Origin: Candidatus Thalassarchaeaceae archaeon
Lineage (GTDB): Archaea > Thermoplasmatota > Poseidoniia > Poseidoniales > Thalassarchaeaceae
DNA: 47,072 nt
Reading direction: 5' to 3'
Assembly: GCA_023700255.1 (NCBI GenBank)
Contig: JAJPRD010000009.1
Coordinates: forward strand, 1 to 47,072
Positions 9,301-16,234 of the stretch are shown here, in pieces. Made by a program: the position numbers and the translations under genes. The notes under the pieces are model-generated. The model had not been told where the DNA came from and did not search any database. It worked only from the letters and a program-made list of their open reading frames with translations. Position 1 is the first letter of the stretch. Every line of letters begins with the position of its first letter.

Positions 9301-11332
9301 CATAAAGACATTATGCCCTAATGCTGGAACGATAAATCATGCAATGCTATTAGACCCTCAATTATTGAGGGATGATCCATTGTCATTCCTTCCAGATGGC
9401 TTTGGCCCTGTGAATGTAATAATTAGATTCTCAGAGAATTTACCTCACGAAGGTTGCGACCCTATAGATCAACAGATGCTTTCAATTTCTGGAGCTTGGG
9501 ATCCCTGTGCACAGATATTAAACAGCGACCATTATCGAAAAGTATTCCAGTACAATGGGCAAGGATTTAGCCTAATAGGCGGAACACAATTAACTGTAGA
9601 TAATCAGATTGTTTATACTTCTGAGATTGACCAATTAACCGGGCAACCAATCGATAAACCAATGACCGTAACGGGCCAATTAGTCGATGAGTTAGATACT
9701 AATCTGTCAAATCGTCCGATTCAAGTTCAGTATGAAATGGTGGGCACAGAATTAGGCGTTAAAGCTTGTAATGGCGGAGTGACAGATTCTAACGGCTTCT
9801 TCTCAATAATTTGTCCTTTGAATGATATCCAAGCAGGTCAAGCAAAAGTCACTGTGAATTATTATTCATATGAGACCGGCGACCAATATAGGTATAGGAA
9901 TTCAAGTATAACAAAATTCTTCCCCGTATTTTCTAACTCTACAATGGTAGTTCAAGAAGTCGGACCTTTCCGTACAGATATTGACACTTATAGATTTGAG
10001 AATGGGTCAGTATTCCCTGTTCTTTACTTGAAAGAATCATTCCATATTGATGCCAAATTAGCTCAAGTAAATGGAAATCCTGTAGGTGGAAAGTGCCTTA
10101 ATATTTATTTAGATCCTGAAACCAACACAAGACCATTTGCAACAGCAATAACACAAGATGGAACCGGTGAGATTGAATGGTATTCCGGCGATCCTGATGA
10201 CAATCCAAGCAGAAAAGGAGTTGAACCGAATGGTCAGAAATTAGAAGGTTTCCGAACAATTAGGATAGCTTATGAGCCAACTAAAGAATTACCTGGTGGC
10301 TGTAAAGCCGAAACTACTCCTGTAGTAAACGGCTCATATGAAGACATAGAAGTTCTTGTTAGGAGTAAAGTCGATATTCTACAGAAAGAAAGTTGGGCAA
10401 GTTCTTCTGGATACCAAGTCGATGATGAAATTTCTGGAAGAGTTTCGATATTAAGGGATCGTCTTGACGTATCTGTAGAAGGTGAAACTGTGATTTTCAC
10501 ATTCCAATTTTGGAATGGAACCGGCTGGGAAACTAATAATGTTGAATATTCTGTAACAAATGAAAAGGGCGAAGCAAACTTTAGTTTCATATATGAAGGA
10601 AAATATGTCCCTGGAGATACTTTAGGTGTTGAAAGAGCAGTTGATGGAAAATGGAGAGTATTAATTCACTTCCAAGAGTCAGCATTCTTCCAAGAAGAAT
10701 TCTTGAATAGTACGCCTATGATCTATCTAGGAGATTCAGTAGATAAATCTGGAACAGATTTCTGGACCTTTAGAATAATTACAGTTCTAGGAATCATGGG
10801 CTCGTTTATGTTACTTATCGGTGCAATAATGTATAGGAATTACAATGAACGTCGACGAATTGAAATAATTCGAGGTATTTTAACAGATTCATTGATGTCT
10901 TTGAAGGCTTCAAATGACTATATTGCAACAATATTTGATTGCTACAAGCAACTAGTCCGATTCTTCCGAAGTAAGGGTGCCATGAAGAAAGTATACGAGA
11001 CAACAAGAGAGTTCGAAGATGCAGTGAATGCAATGTTAGGCGGAATAACTCCTCCGAGTGACCTCGATACTTTATTCTCAATATTCGAAGAGGCGCGTTA
11101 TTCTGATCATGAAATAGGTGCAGACCAAAGGGACCGTGCAATCGAAGCTCTTCAGTCAATAATCAATCATTTGGGTAACGCTCTTGGAGAAAGTATGCTA
11201 AATCGTACATCTACTGTTGAATCTGGACTTTATGGTTCAGTTGTTAAGGCAGGGGAGTTTGTAGATTCAGAGGGACAAACACGAATAGCTGGTGTTGATG
11301 ATAACGAACAAAGAGATGGATTTTCTTTGTGA
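3371..11332 (+). CDS. Giant cell-surface protein with about 30 calcium-type DxDNDG repeats, Ig-like region and C-terminal membrane anchor
   Basis: About 2653 aa. Order of parts: basic N-terminus and a hydrophobic signal/anchor segment (about residues 14-37); a short acidic stretch; roughly 30 thrombospondin-type-3-like Asp-rich repeats (consensus D.DNDGI.D, about residues 125-1290), interrupted near residues 315-397 by a cupredoxin-like domain that lacks most copper ligands; a long beta-rich, Asn-X-Ser/Thr-rich stretch with Ig/carboxypeptidase-regulatory-like units (for example VTDLNGVFKINLTI); one membrane helix (about residues 2464-2492); and a cytoplasmic tail of about 160 residues resembling DUF4129. 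Likely a calcium-stiffened extracellular protein for adhesion or surface structure. A GTG at 3362 is in frame, but the ATG at 3371 follows a GGTGGT ribosome-binding-like stretch and is preferred. Function unproven. Confidence 0.88.
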   Translation: MIDKLQQSIGIEGSRKSIIAGLMVFIMLFSTQMYSFQDFEPYNDEESEWGPVTQRTAFQQLDTANGPMAENNEMQPGAENPFSHPAFNDPMYHDPLSIYGKVSDPAALAIDPSYGFLLEETDTEDHDNDGISDLYDLDDDNDGINDLIERFDGCYGTDPFDHDNDGVQDEFDWDDDNDGLLEGPIDWSQGADPQNNTEDRYIFATTIHPWTQMQVGIGYRVDQNLLDHDNDGITDDDIDGIGKGSYDEDDDNDGRIDQFTWPCDFDSDGKQDYFDLDDDNDMVPDLWDAHPWDASITTNITANNLWSGWVEWAAGVTNHAVLIDAVGLTPVNLSIIAGDSITWTNTDTIDHSLSSTSAGFFSPIISPGGTFTFTFNNTGVFRYTDVISGQGEINVTASTSTATHFYSSYVGGVDYVELEKAWHPRVQSFSSIQDGDLDGDGMPNFLDPDNDNDGSPDSSDTDDDNDGLADMYDVDDDNDGILDTCFQVDTNSDSIGDYPIQNQNFYTPGEIFTPGIDCEIDYDRDLDDDRYRVIDQDYDLIWDWLDTDLGGVAIPDNTVGGAATDSSDLPWDLDNDGEENEFDIFPTIPQSTVDTWDCPSLTNPNPSNPDDNCFLMRKSYTAFNDWDGDGMNNWEDIDDDNDGIYDWLDIDDNCDLDDDNDLHLLNGSKYRDDGPNDIDTDIDGDGLANDEDWDDDNDGISDYYDPDDGNCGIQDLDATDPFDNSYPTSDGDFLDGSEDDQLYAIGLVYDMYWNQSWMFNPFTAENGFILDYNGFDSAVPATSGQIPELYWHVIQKWSPYNGGNFFDIDIDGDSLINGIDVDQDADGLPDWWDQDEGNDAVLDVNDLKMGGSFDNNTCGATLFWIYVPQQPQAIDHECGIFYAWYYGAPLVEPTRSQQVEYTYPYSTRPSDDYSDGAYNGSNSQGAWTCNKNCFHFTFDPQSGVSPTAAVSYNQMKDNRDLWIAYIGLTYGFFQWTADSNANFFPDERADLLNNDVDPDDDCGAPVAGNMEPQCLFNDTADLDDDFDGVYDHWDVDDDSDGIWDYFEVDSNDDLDDDAGTLPPGNFYIGSNCDDNDDDGTDTDPDDDGWYQAVHDKGVLGQGLLNPQYYDVDNDNDGIPDGEDPDDDNNGVLDSDQELLCFNGEEQMTWDHDNDGIVNWKDNDWDGDGRNNQDELNTATPYISPWDHDNDGLRDDIDLDDDSDGMKDVDEIMLWPSRYNSQSTNPWDHDDFGGGEGIANPSDPSTGPDAIDEDDDADNRTDFDWDQLEEDDGNSSDWDNDNDGILDEDDKIPTRITLTSPNVLWLDNLYAAKFNGTVSWLDLDQGVFAPAPNLPVQVHIAWISNGTSAVETVDVLTNEDGKFIVGQFLFPEDLPVGSNTTYHVYAEVTEMFIHDGSSTEPVPTEVRANTTIDYVAWTYFRSDEQPLFVDYKVHYEADWERGIFDNKLSHAPVSFTVHGGPFGNLTHPTVFDGYGYGYRADSEGWISLSFVQTSGIQGVWKQVQWNSTIDNGIGMVPGAYEEIVWDNTSKTHSVVGIYEYTNTSLPIGDYMFIGESRPDLGSEMPWPYLEGDVTDSFAIRSMHRMYVEADIITPSIRPVYFYDSTQFTGSSFGAWRALFHAPSLANAGLEYSDVSLGKQYPMLWDGTPEGLTGESANLRSFLSSNGTHWFIAMQNGGDFNVPPCGPINPLDPESDVRCEIVPEMFTGETFRVLGTVWNRTMTAWPHDAMALQVDIDRNGVFAGAQETGFARVPDMVNGEALFDYNWTWYSQYPAGVFGIRADFTNSNYYFTGNQSAVLAPTGAYVNVSVIGTTDFQLNNIPRLYRGQNTTIEARVIDNAYQPVRDAPVNYTWSADGTSDVAVTDLNGVFKINLTIDEMHELGNFSLSFTYPGDTYRQGSSSGVDLWVVSRTYIDLQSTTENRLSSGDYWEFTAQVTDDNRTAAIKDKGELLDGCDENGGEVLVILEGVDFDQTVHRQIIKTLCPNAGTINHAMLLDPQLLRDDPLSFLPDGFGPVNVIIRFSENLPHEGCDPIDQQMLSISGAWDPCAQILNSDHYRKVFQYNGQGFSLIGGTQLTVDNQIVYTSEIDQLTGQPIDKPMTVTGQLVDELDTNLSNRPIQVQYEMVGTELGVKACNGGVTDSNGFFSIICPLNDIQAGQAKVTVNYYSYETGDQYRYRNSSITKFFPVFSNSTMVVQEVGPFRTDIDTYRFENGSVFPVLYLKESFHIDAKLAQVNGNPVGGKCLNIYLDPETNTRPFATAITQDGTGEIEWYSGDPDDNPSRKGVEPNGQKLEGFRTIRIAYEPTKELPGGCKAETTPVVNGSYEDIEVLVRSKVDILQKESWASSSGYQVDDEISGRVSILRDRLDVSVEGETVIFTFQFWNGTGWETNNVEYSVTNEKGEANFSFIYEGKYVPGDTLGVERAVDGKWRVLIHFQESAFFQEEFLNSTPMIYLGDSVDKSGTDFWTFRIITVLGIMGSFMLLIGAIMYRNYNERRRIEIIRGILTDSLMSLKASNDYIATIFDCYKQLVRFFRSKGAMKKVYETTREFEDAVNAMLGGITPPSDLDTLFSIFEEARYSDHEIGADQRDRAIEALQSIINHLGNALGESMLNRTSTVESGLYGSVVKAGEFVDSEGQTRIAGVDDNEQRDGFSL

Positions 11333-11342
11333 TTAGTGATTG

Positions 11343-11374
11343 TTCACTCTCCGTAATTAATCGCGGAGAGTGAA
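11343..11374 (+). terminator. Inverted repeat after the giant gene
   Basis: Perfect 11-bp inverted repeat TTCACTCTCCG ... CGGAGAGTGAA with a 10-nt AT-rich loop, starting 10 nt after the stop codon. It could form a stable hairpin and separate the giant gene from the ribosomal operon. No T-run follows, so a transcript-end stabilising hairpin is as likely as a terminator. Confidence 0.55.
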
Positions 11375-11480
11375 ACATCCATCATAGGCGCAGTGCTACG
11401 AATTAGCCCTTGGCTCAGTAGTAGCATTCATAACAGGTCGTCAGGTGGCCGCGATACCCAAGAAACGTCGAGGGAGTCAT

Positions 11481-11846
11481 ATGAGTAAAACCAACAGAAA
11501 GACCAACGCGGCCCTTATCACCTTAATTGGTGATTTAAAGGACCAGAGCAGGTCAACCGGTTCTGCACTATGGCGAGACGTTGCTCTGCGCCTGGAAACC
11601 AGTCGCAGCAACTGGGCTGAACCAAACCTAAGCCGCCTATCGCGATACGCTGCGAACGAAGACATGGTCCTCGTTCCAGGCAAGTTGCTAGGAAGTGGCG
11701 AGGTAGCTGGAAAGCCTAACGTCGCCGCCTATAGTGTAAGTTCCGGAGCCCGCTCTAAAATTGAAGACGCCGGCGGTCGTGTAATAACGATCCGTGAACT
11801 AATGAACGAAAACCCAGAAGGAGCGGGGGTGAGAATCCTTGGATGA
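11481..11846 (+). CDS. rpl18e: 50S ribosomal protein L18e
   Basis: Archaeal/eukaryotic large-subunit protein L18e, 121 aa from the ATG at 11481. It starts MSKTNRKTNAALITLIGDL and contains the family blocks VNLSRL-like EPNLSRLSRYA, VLVPGKLLGSGEV and GRVITIRELMNENPEG. An in-frame GTG at 11445 would add a 12-residue basic extension; the ATG is preferred because GAGGGAG precedes it at good spacing and MSKTN is the usual N-terminus. First gene of the L18e-L13-S9-RpoN cluster. Its base composition is visibly richer in G+C (codons such as CTG, CGC, AGC, GCG) than the neighbouring genes. Confidence 0.93.
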   Translation: MSKTNRKTNAALITLIGDLKDQSRSTGSALWRDVALRLETSRSNWAEPNLSRLSRYAANEDMVLVPGKLLGSGEVAGKPNVAAYSVSSGARSKIEDAGGRVITIRELMNENPEGAGVRILG

Positions 11847-12324
11847 ATCAGGCACAATAGTATATGATGCCACAGATAAGGTGCTTGGAAGACTGGCCAG
11901 TGTAGTTGCAAAGCAATTACTCACAGCTAGAAAAGCAGGCAATCCTCTGAGAATTATTGTATTAAATTCTGAACATGCAATAGTTTCAGGACCACGCTCA
12001 AGAGTTTTAGCAGATTATGATTTTAAGTATAAATTAAATCATCCTCGTAAAGGTCCATTCTTTCCTAGAATGCCTGACCAAATAATGAAGCGTACTGTTA
12101 GAGGGATGCTTCCTTACCAAAAGAATAGTAGTGGCCGTAATGCAGTCAAGGACCTGAGAGTCATGATTGGATGTCCGACTAATCTTTCTGGCGACGAATT
12201 ACCAGATGGTCATGTATGGGGCGATACAAGTGCCTTAGAAAGACCACTACCAGTAAAATTTGTACGACTTGGTGATATATCTTCTTCACTTGGCGTAGAC
12301 GCGACACGATGGGGAGGTCAGTGA
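11839..12324 (+). CDS. rpl13: 50S ribosomal protein L13
   Basis: Large-subunit protein L13, 161 aa. Motifs: [19 protein letters not shown] near the N-terminus, [30 protein letters not shown], and the archaeal block [18 protein letters not shown]. No ATG fits. The best start is TTG at 11839, which overlaps the end of L18e by 8 nt and has a strong purine-rich GGGGGTGAG ribosome-binding site about 7 nt upstream, inside L18e. Translational coupling is likely. Internal GTG 11881 would delete conserved residues and is rejected. Confidence 0.93.
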   Translation: MDESGTIVYDATDKVLGRLASVVAKQLLTARKAGNPLRIIVLNSEHAIVSGPRSRVLADYDFKYKLNHPRKGPFFPRMPDQIMKRTVRGMLPYQKNSSGRNAVKDLRVMIGCPTNLSGDELPDGHVWGDTSALERPLPVKFVRLGDISSSLGVDATRWGGQ

Positions 12325-12326
12325 AT

Positions 12327-12764
12327 ATGGCTAAAAAGAAAGTAAAAAGATCAGTCGAAACCAGTGGTAAAAGAAAAACCGCAATTGCTCGTGCAACAGT
12401 CCGTAAAGGACAAGGTAGAGTACGTGTTAATAGTCAACCAATCGATATAATGGAACCATCACTTGCTCGTCGTAAAGCAATGGAGCCAGTTCAGATTGCT
12501 GAAGCAATGGATCGTCTTAATGACGTAGACATTGTTGTAGATGTTCAAGGTGGAGGCCAAATGGGCCAAGTAGACGCTATTAGAACAGCTATAGCACGAG
12601 GACTAGTACAGTGGAACCGTGGTAAAGATGGAGAAGATGAAGAATTACGTGATGAATATTTACGATTCGACCGTAGTCTTCTTGTCAACGATCCAAGACG
12701 TAAGGAAGCTAAGCATCAAATGGGACGAGGAGCCCGTGCTAAGTGGCAGAAGTCCTATAGATGA
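12327..12764 (+). CDS. rps9: 30S ribosomal protein S9
   Basis: Small-subunit protein S9 (uS9), 145 aa starting [21 protein letters not shown]. Conserved features are the [22 protein letters not shown]-terminal block, the [22 protein letters not shown] core and the basic C-terminus ending KWQKSYR, which reaches the P-site tRNA in known ribosomes. The start at 12327 sits 3 nt after the L13 stop and has GGAGGTCA upstream; an in-frame ATG at 12309 lies inside L13 and is rejected. Confidence 0.95.
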   Translation: MAKKKVKRSVETSGKRKTAIARATVRKGQGRVRVNSQPIDIMEPSLARRKAMEPVQIAEAMDRLNDVDIVVDVQGGGQMGQVDAIRTAIARGLVQWNRGKDGEDEELRDEYLRFDRSLLVNDPRRKEAKHQMGRGARAKWQKSYR

Positions 12765-12775
12765 GGTGAAGAAAT

Positions 12776-12982
12776 ATGTTGATACCAGTCCGTTGTTGGA
12801 GTTGTGGCAAAGTTATTGCTCACAAGTACGAAGAATACAAAGAATCAGTAGTAAATGGTGAAGATACTCAGATTGCATTAGATAATCTTGGTATTGAAAG
12901 ATATTGCTGCCGTCGAATGTTCGTTTCTCATATCGATTTAATCGATGAGATAGCACCGTTCAGCATTTCCCGTGAAAACTAA
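12776..12982 (+). CDS. rpoN: DNA-directed RNA polymerase subunit N
   Basis: Archaeal RNA polymerase subunit N (homologue of eukaryotic Rpb10), 68 aa, a zinc-bundle protein joining the Rpo3/Rpo11 platform. It has the invariant N-terminal MLIPVRCWSCGK (CxxC) and the second cysteine pair in ERYCCRRMF. Start ATG 12776 has GAGGTGA 8 nt upstream, just after the S9 stop. Last gene of the ribosomal cluster; further members (RpoK, S2) do not follow here. Confidence 0.96.
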   Translation: MLIPVRCWSCGKVIAHKYEEYKESVVNGEDTQIALDNLGIERYCCRRMFVSHIDLIDEIAPFSISREN

Positions 12983-13036
12983 GTTTTATACTTAGGTTAA
13001 GGATATGAACGAACATAAACCCCCCTTGAACACATA

Positions 13037-13114
13037 GGGCCTGTAGGTTAGCTTGGTCTATACTTCGCGGCTGGGGGTCGCGCGACCCAGGTTCAAATCC
13101 TGGCTGGCCCACCA
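13037..13114 (+). tRNA. tRNA-Pro (anticodon GGG), CCA encoded
   Basis: Cloverleaf by eye: acceptor GGGCCTG with CTGGCCC (13104-13110), six pairs plus a T6-T67 mismatch; D arm from 13046; anticodon stem CGCGG/TCGCG closing the loop CTGGGGG (13071-13077), giving anticodon GGG at 13073-13075; T arm CCAGG-TTCAAAT-CCTGG (13087-13103); discriminator A at 13111 and a genomic CCA to 13114. A TATA-like TTTTATACTT lies about 45 nt upstream. The D stem has only three good pairs. Confidence 0.9.
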
Positions 13115-13191
13115 CTAAGATACTAGCTTATGCAAGGCGTTTGTAAACTATCAATACGCATGTTCAAGTCATCCAGCCTTTCTCAATAGAC

Positions 13192-15345
13192 ATGGTTGAT
13201 GAGCGCCCATCCAGCGGAGATAAGCGAGCGCTCGTTTCTTGGTTAGTAGGGCAGATTTCATATCATTCAGACCTATATTATAATCAAGCATCACCAATTA
13301 TTTCAGATGCAGAGTTCGATTTATTATGGACGGAATTAAAAACATTAGATCCCTTTAATTCTCAATTAGACCGAGTCGGTTCCGATTCATTGCCTGGTGC
13401 TGAAAAAGTAGATCATTTATTCCCGATGAGAAGTTTAGATAAAGCCACGAATGTTGATGAAATTAGTCATTTCATATCCGAAACAACTGCTCAAGGTAAA
13501 CAATTTGTATGTCAACCTAAACTTGATGGTTCCGCCCTTTCTTTAGAATACCGATTAGGGCGCTTGGTTAGAGCGGCAACAAGAGGAAATGGCTCTCGAG
13601 GTGAAGATGTAACCGCTAATGCCAGAAGAATACCTAATATTCCAGAATCAATCAATTGGAAAGGAGATTGCCATATTCGCGGCGAAGTAATTATGCCATT
13701 ATCTACATTTAGAGAAAAATACTCATCGATAGCCCCTAATCCAAGAAATTTAGCTGCAGGTTGCCTCCGACAGAAAAGTATTCAATCAGGTAAAGCGAAG
13801 GCAGAAGATTTGTTATTTTTTGCTTATGATGTTAAGTTCCCTGATGCAATTTCCCGTCATCCAAGTAGCCCTAACCCTCCTAATTTTCTATTTGATTCAG
13901 AATCGAATCATTGGTTAACAAGTGTTGGAATAGCGATTGCTGGTAATACTGTAATATCTGCAGATAGTAATGACTTAATGGTCCAAAAGGCAGTTTCAAT
14001 TACTGATGAATGGACTAATAAAAGAAAAGATGCGGCTTGGGAAATCGATGGAGTAGTAATAAAATTAGATTTACTCTCTAAGAGAGAGTTACTTGGAATG
14101 ACAGCTCACCATCCTCGATGGGCTTTGGCTTGGAAATTCCCTCCAGAGGAGGCGATGACAGTCCTCATGAACGTTGATTGGCAGGTTGGAAGAACGGGTA
14201 CAATCACTCCTGTTGCAAGAGTCGCTCCCGTGACAGTTTCGGGAGTGACGGTTGAAAATGTCACATTGCATAACCTTGGTGAAGTAAATAGATTGCAGAT
14301 ATCTATTGGAGATAAGGTTAGAATTGTTCGAAGGGGCGATGTCATACCTAAGATAATTGAAGTAATAGGTAAAGCAAAAAATTCTGATATGATAGGCCGA
14401 ACTCATTCAGATGGTTCTGTATTCAATGACGACTTACCATTGTATTCATCTATTTCTATTCCTTTGTTGTGTCCACGATGTTCCACTAAGTTAATTGAAG
14501 ACGGTGCGTTTATTCGATGTAGTAATTTGGAGTGCCCATCTCGCTTAGAAAGAACAATATTGTACTGGTGTAGAGCCTTAGAAATGGATGGAATTGGGGA
14601 AAAACTCGCGGAACAATTATGTTCTCAAGGTTTGATTAAATCATTGCCAGATCTCTATCGTTTAGAGATTAGTGATATTTCTAATCTTGAAAGAATGGCC
14701 TTAAAATCAGCAACAAATATAATCAAAGAAATAAATTCTAGCCGCAATTTAACTCTCGGAAAGTTCCTTTCCGCCTTGGGTTTACCTGGGATAGGGCCAG
14801 AAATTGCAAATGCTGTAGCAACTAAGGTTGAAACAATAGACAATTTACTCAAATTAGTAAGCCTAAGAAATGATGAAATTGCTGTCGACGATGATGGTAA
14901 ATCATACAAGCATAATCAAGCGATAAGAGAATTAGTTGAAATTGATGGAGTAGGTACAACAGTTGCTAGCCAGATATTAGATGGATTAGCAATACGAATG
15001 AAAGCAGTCTTGGAACTCTCTGAGCAATTACAAATTTCTTCAGAATTAAAGTCTATATTCGAAGGCCATCTCAAAGGAAACACATTTTGTATTACTGGGA
15101 CCTTAACAAAACCTCGTAAGGAGATAATGCTCTCGATAAAGGCAAGTGGTGGGAAGGTAGTTTCTTCAGTTTCTGGAAACTTAAATTATTTAGTCGCCGG
15201 GGATTCTTCAGGCTCTAAATTAGAAGCTGCAAAAAAATTAGGAGTTGTAATACTTTCAGAAAAAGAATTAGAAAAAGTATTACTGGCAGAGGGCAACCCT
15301 AAACAATCAATTAGCGATATTCAAAAGTCATTGAATGATTTTTAA
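13192..15345 (+). CDS. ligA: NAD-dependent DNA ligase
   Basis: Seals nicks in DNA using NAD+ as AMP donor. 717 aa, slightly longer than typical bacterial LigA. Visible parts: domain Ia/NMN-binding N-terminus with YY..ASPIISDAEFD; nucleotidyltransferase motif I QPKLDGSALS with catalytic Lys110; RGDG-like TRGNGSRGEDVT; OB-fold region GRTGTITPVARVAPV; four-Cys zinc finger CPRC...CSNLECP; helix-hairpin-helix segments (ALGLPGIGPEIA, EIDGVGTTVA); and a C-terminal BRCT domain (GNTFCITGTLTKPR...GGKVVSSVSGNLNYLVAG). All domains are complete. Most archaea rely on an ATP-dependent ligase, so this is a likely old transfer from bacteria. Confidence 0.96.
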   Translation: MVDERPSSGDKRALVSWLVGQISYHSDLYYNQASPIISDAEFDLLWTELKTLDPFNSQLDRVGSDSLPGAEKVDHLFPMRSLDKATNVDEISHFISETTAQGKQFVCQPKLDGSALSLEYRLGRLVRAATRGNGSRGEDVTANARRIPNIPESINWKGDCHIRGEVIMPLSTFREKYSSIAPNPRNLAAGCLRQKSIQSGKAKAEDLLFFAYDVKFPDAISRHPSSPNPPNFLFDSESNHWLTSVGIAIAGNTVISADSNDLMVQKAVSITDEWTNKRKDAAWEIDGVVIKLDLLSKRELLGMTAHHPRWALAWKFPPEEAMTVLMNVDWQVGRTGTITPVARVAPVTVSGVTVENVTLHNLGEVNRLQISIGDKVRIVRRGDVIPKIIEVIGKAKNSDMIGRTHSDGSVFNDDLPLYSSISIPLLCPRCSTKLIEDGAFIRCSNLECPSRLERTILYWCRALEMDGIGEKLAEQLCSQGLIKSLPDLYRLEISDISNLERMALKSATNIIKEINSSRNLTLGKFLSALGLPGIGPEIANAVATKVETIDNLLKLVSLRNDEIAVDDDGKSYKHNQAIRELVEIDGVGTTVASQILDGLAIRMKAVLELSEQLQISSELKSIFEGHLKGNTFCITGTLTKPRKEIMLSIKASGGKVVSSVSGNLNYLVAGDSSGSKLEAAKKLGVVILSEKELEKVLLAEGNPKQSISDIQKSLNDF

Positions 15346-16152
15346 TTATCCATACATGTTTGAATTTTCATTGGTGGCTTTTTCAGCCCCTGGGTTCAGT
15401 TGTAAAGCCATCATTTCACGAATTTGCCCCTCGATTCTTTGTGCTTCTTCTAACAGCGGGCCATCATCCAAATGTATTGCAGGAAGTAGTTTATCGAGAC
15501 AATTAATTATTCTTGCAGCGGCTCTAGAATCTGGAACTGAACTAGTTCCAAATTCTCCAGAGGCTTCTGCAAGCATTGCGATAGTATTGATCTCCCTTCT
15601 CCTACTTTCTCCCATCATTACCCCAGTCATTCCTCCAACAATTCCTTGCTTTAGAAGAGGGACTTGTAATTCTTTGAGTATTTTATGAGATTCAGTCGTA
15701 GCTCCAATTCCGAGCAGTGATCCATCTGAATCATCTTCATCAAAAATAGTATGTTTATTTTCTATTCCCGGGGAATAAGCATCTATCATTATGGTCGCAC
15801 TTGCATTGGATTCTTCAATCCAATCAATCAAAGCCGTTGCTAATGGTAAACATATTTCTGATGAAACTTGTATTTCTGAAGCAATTAGTACTACTCTGTT
15901 ACACTCTTCCATATTGCATATTGGCTCCCCTGCATAAAATCTCAAGGGGGGTAATGGCATTCCATCTTGAACTAAACAAACTGCCGGCAAAGATGGATGC
16001 CGCACACCTCCTACTAACTTTAATTCTAATTTATCAACTAAATAGTGAGCAACAATGCTACTAACAAACCCTAGTGATGGAAAACAATTGACAACAAGTG
16101 CTCCAGTCACATCAATTTCGGAATCTACTTGAACCTCTGGTTGCGACGTCAT
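15346..16152 (-). CDS. PAC2-family protein, proteasome assembly chaperone-like, with a C-terminal HbYX-type tail
   Basis: 268 aa of the PAC2 superfamily, which includes eukaryotic Pac1/Pac2 and archaeal PbaA/PbaB. Family features: ALVVNCFPSLGFVSSIVAHYLVDKL near the N-terminus, VGGVRHPSLPAVCLVQDG, and QGIVGGMTGVMMGESRRREI followed by an alanine-rich helix. The C-terminus ends N-M-Y-G, matching the hydrophobic-Tyr-X motif that docks proteasome activators and PbaB into the 20S alpha ring. A disordered, polar stretch precedes the tail. Convergent with ligA, with zero spacing at the 3' ends. Proteasome binding is inferred. A second PAC2 gene lies at 22890. Confidence 0.85.
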   Translation of the reverse strand: MTSQPEVQVDSEIDVTGALVVNCFPSLGFVSSIVAHYLVDKLELKLVGGVRHPSLPAVCLVQDGMPLPPLRFYAGEPICNMEECNRVVLIASEIQVSSEICLPLATALIDWIEESNASATIMIDAYSPGIENKHTIFDEDDSDGSLLGIGATTESHKILKELQVPLLKQGIVGGMTGVMMGESRRREINTIAMLAEASGEFGTSSVPDSRAAARIINCLDKLLPAIHLDDGPLLEEAQRIEGQIREMMALQLNPGAEKATNENSNMYG

Positions 16153-16234
16153 TGTTAGACAGTAAAAGGCCGATGGTGTTAATCCTTATGACATTACGAG
16201 CATAACATCGGGCAATGAGGCGGGTTGAAGAATA

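Noticed and set aside
15335-15688. Plus-strand open frame of 117 codons, Ser/Ile/Pro-rich.
   Set aside because: Antisense of the PAC2 gene, whose protein has clear family motifs; nothing recognisable on this strand.
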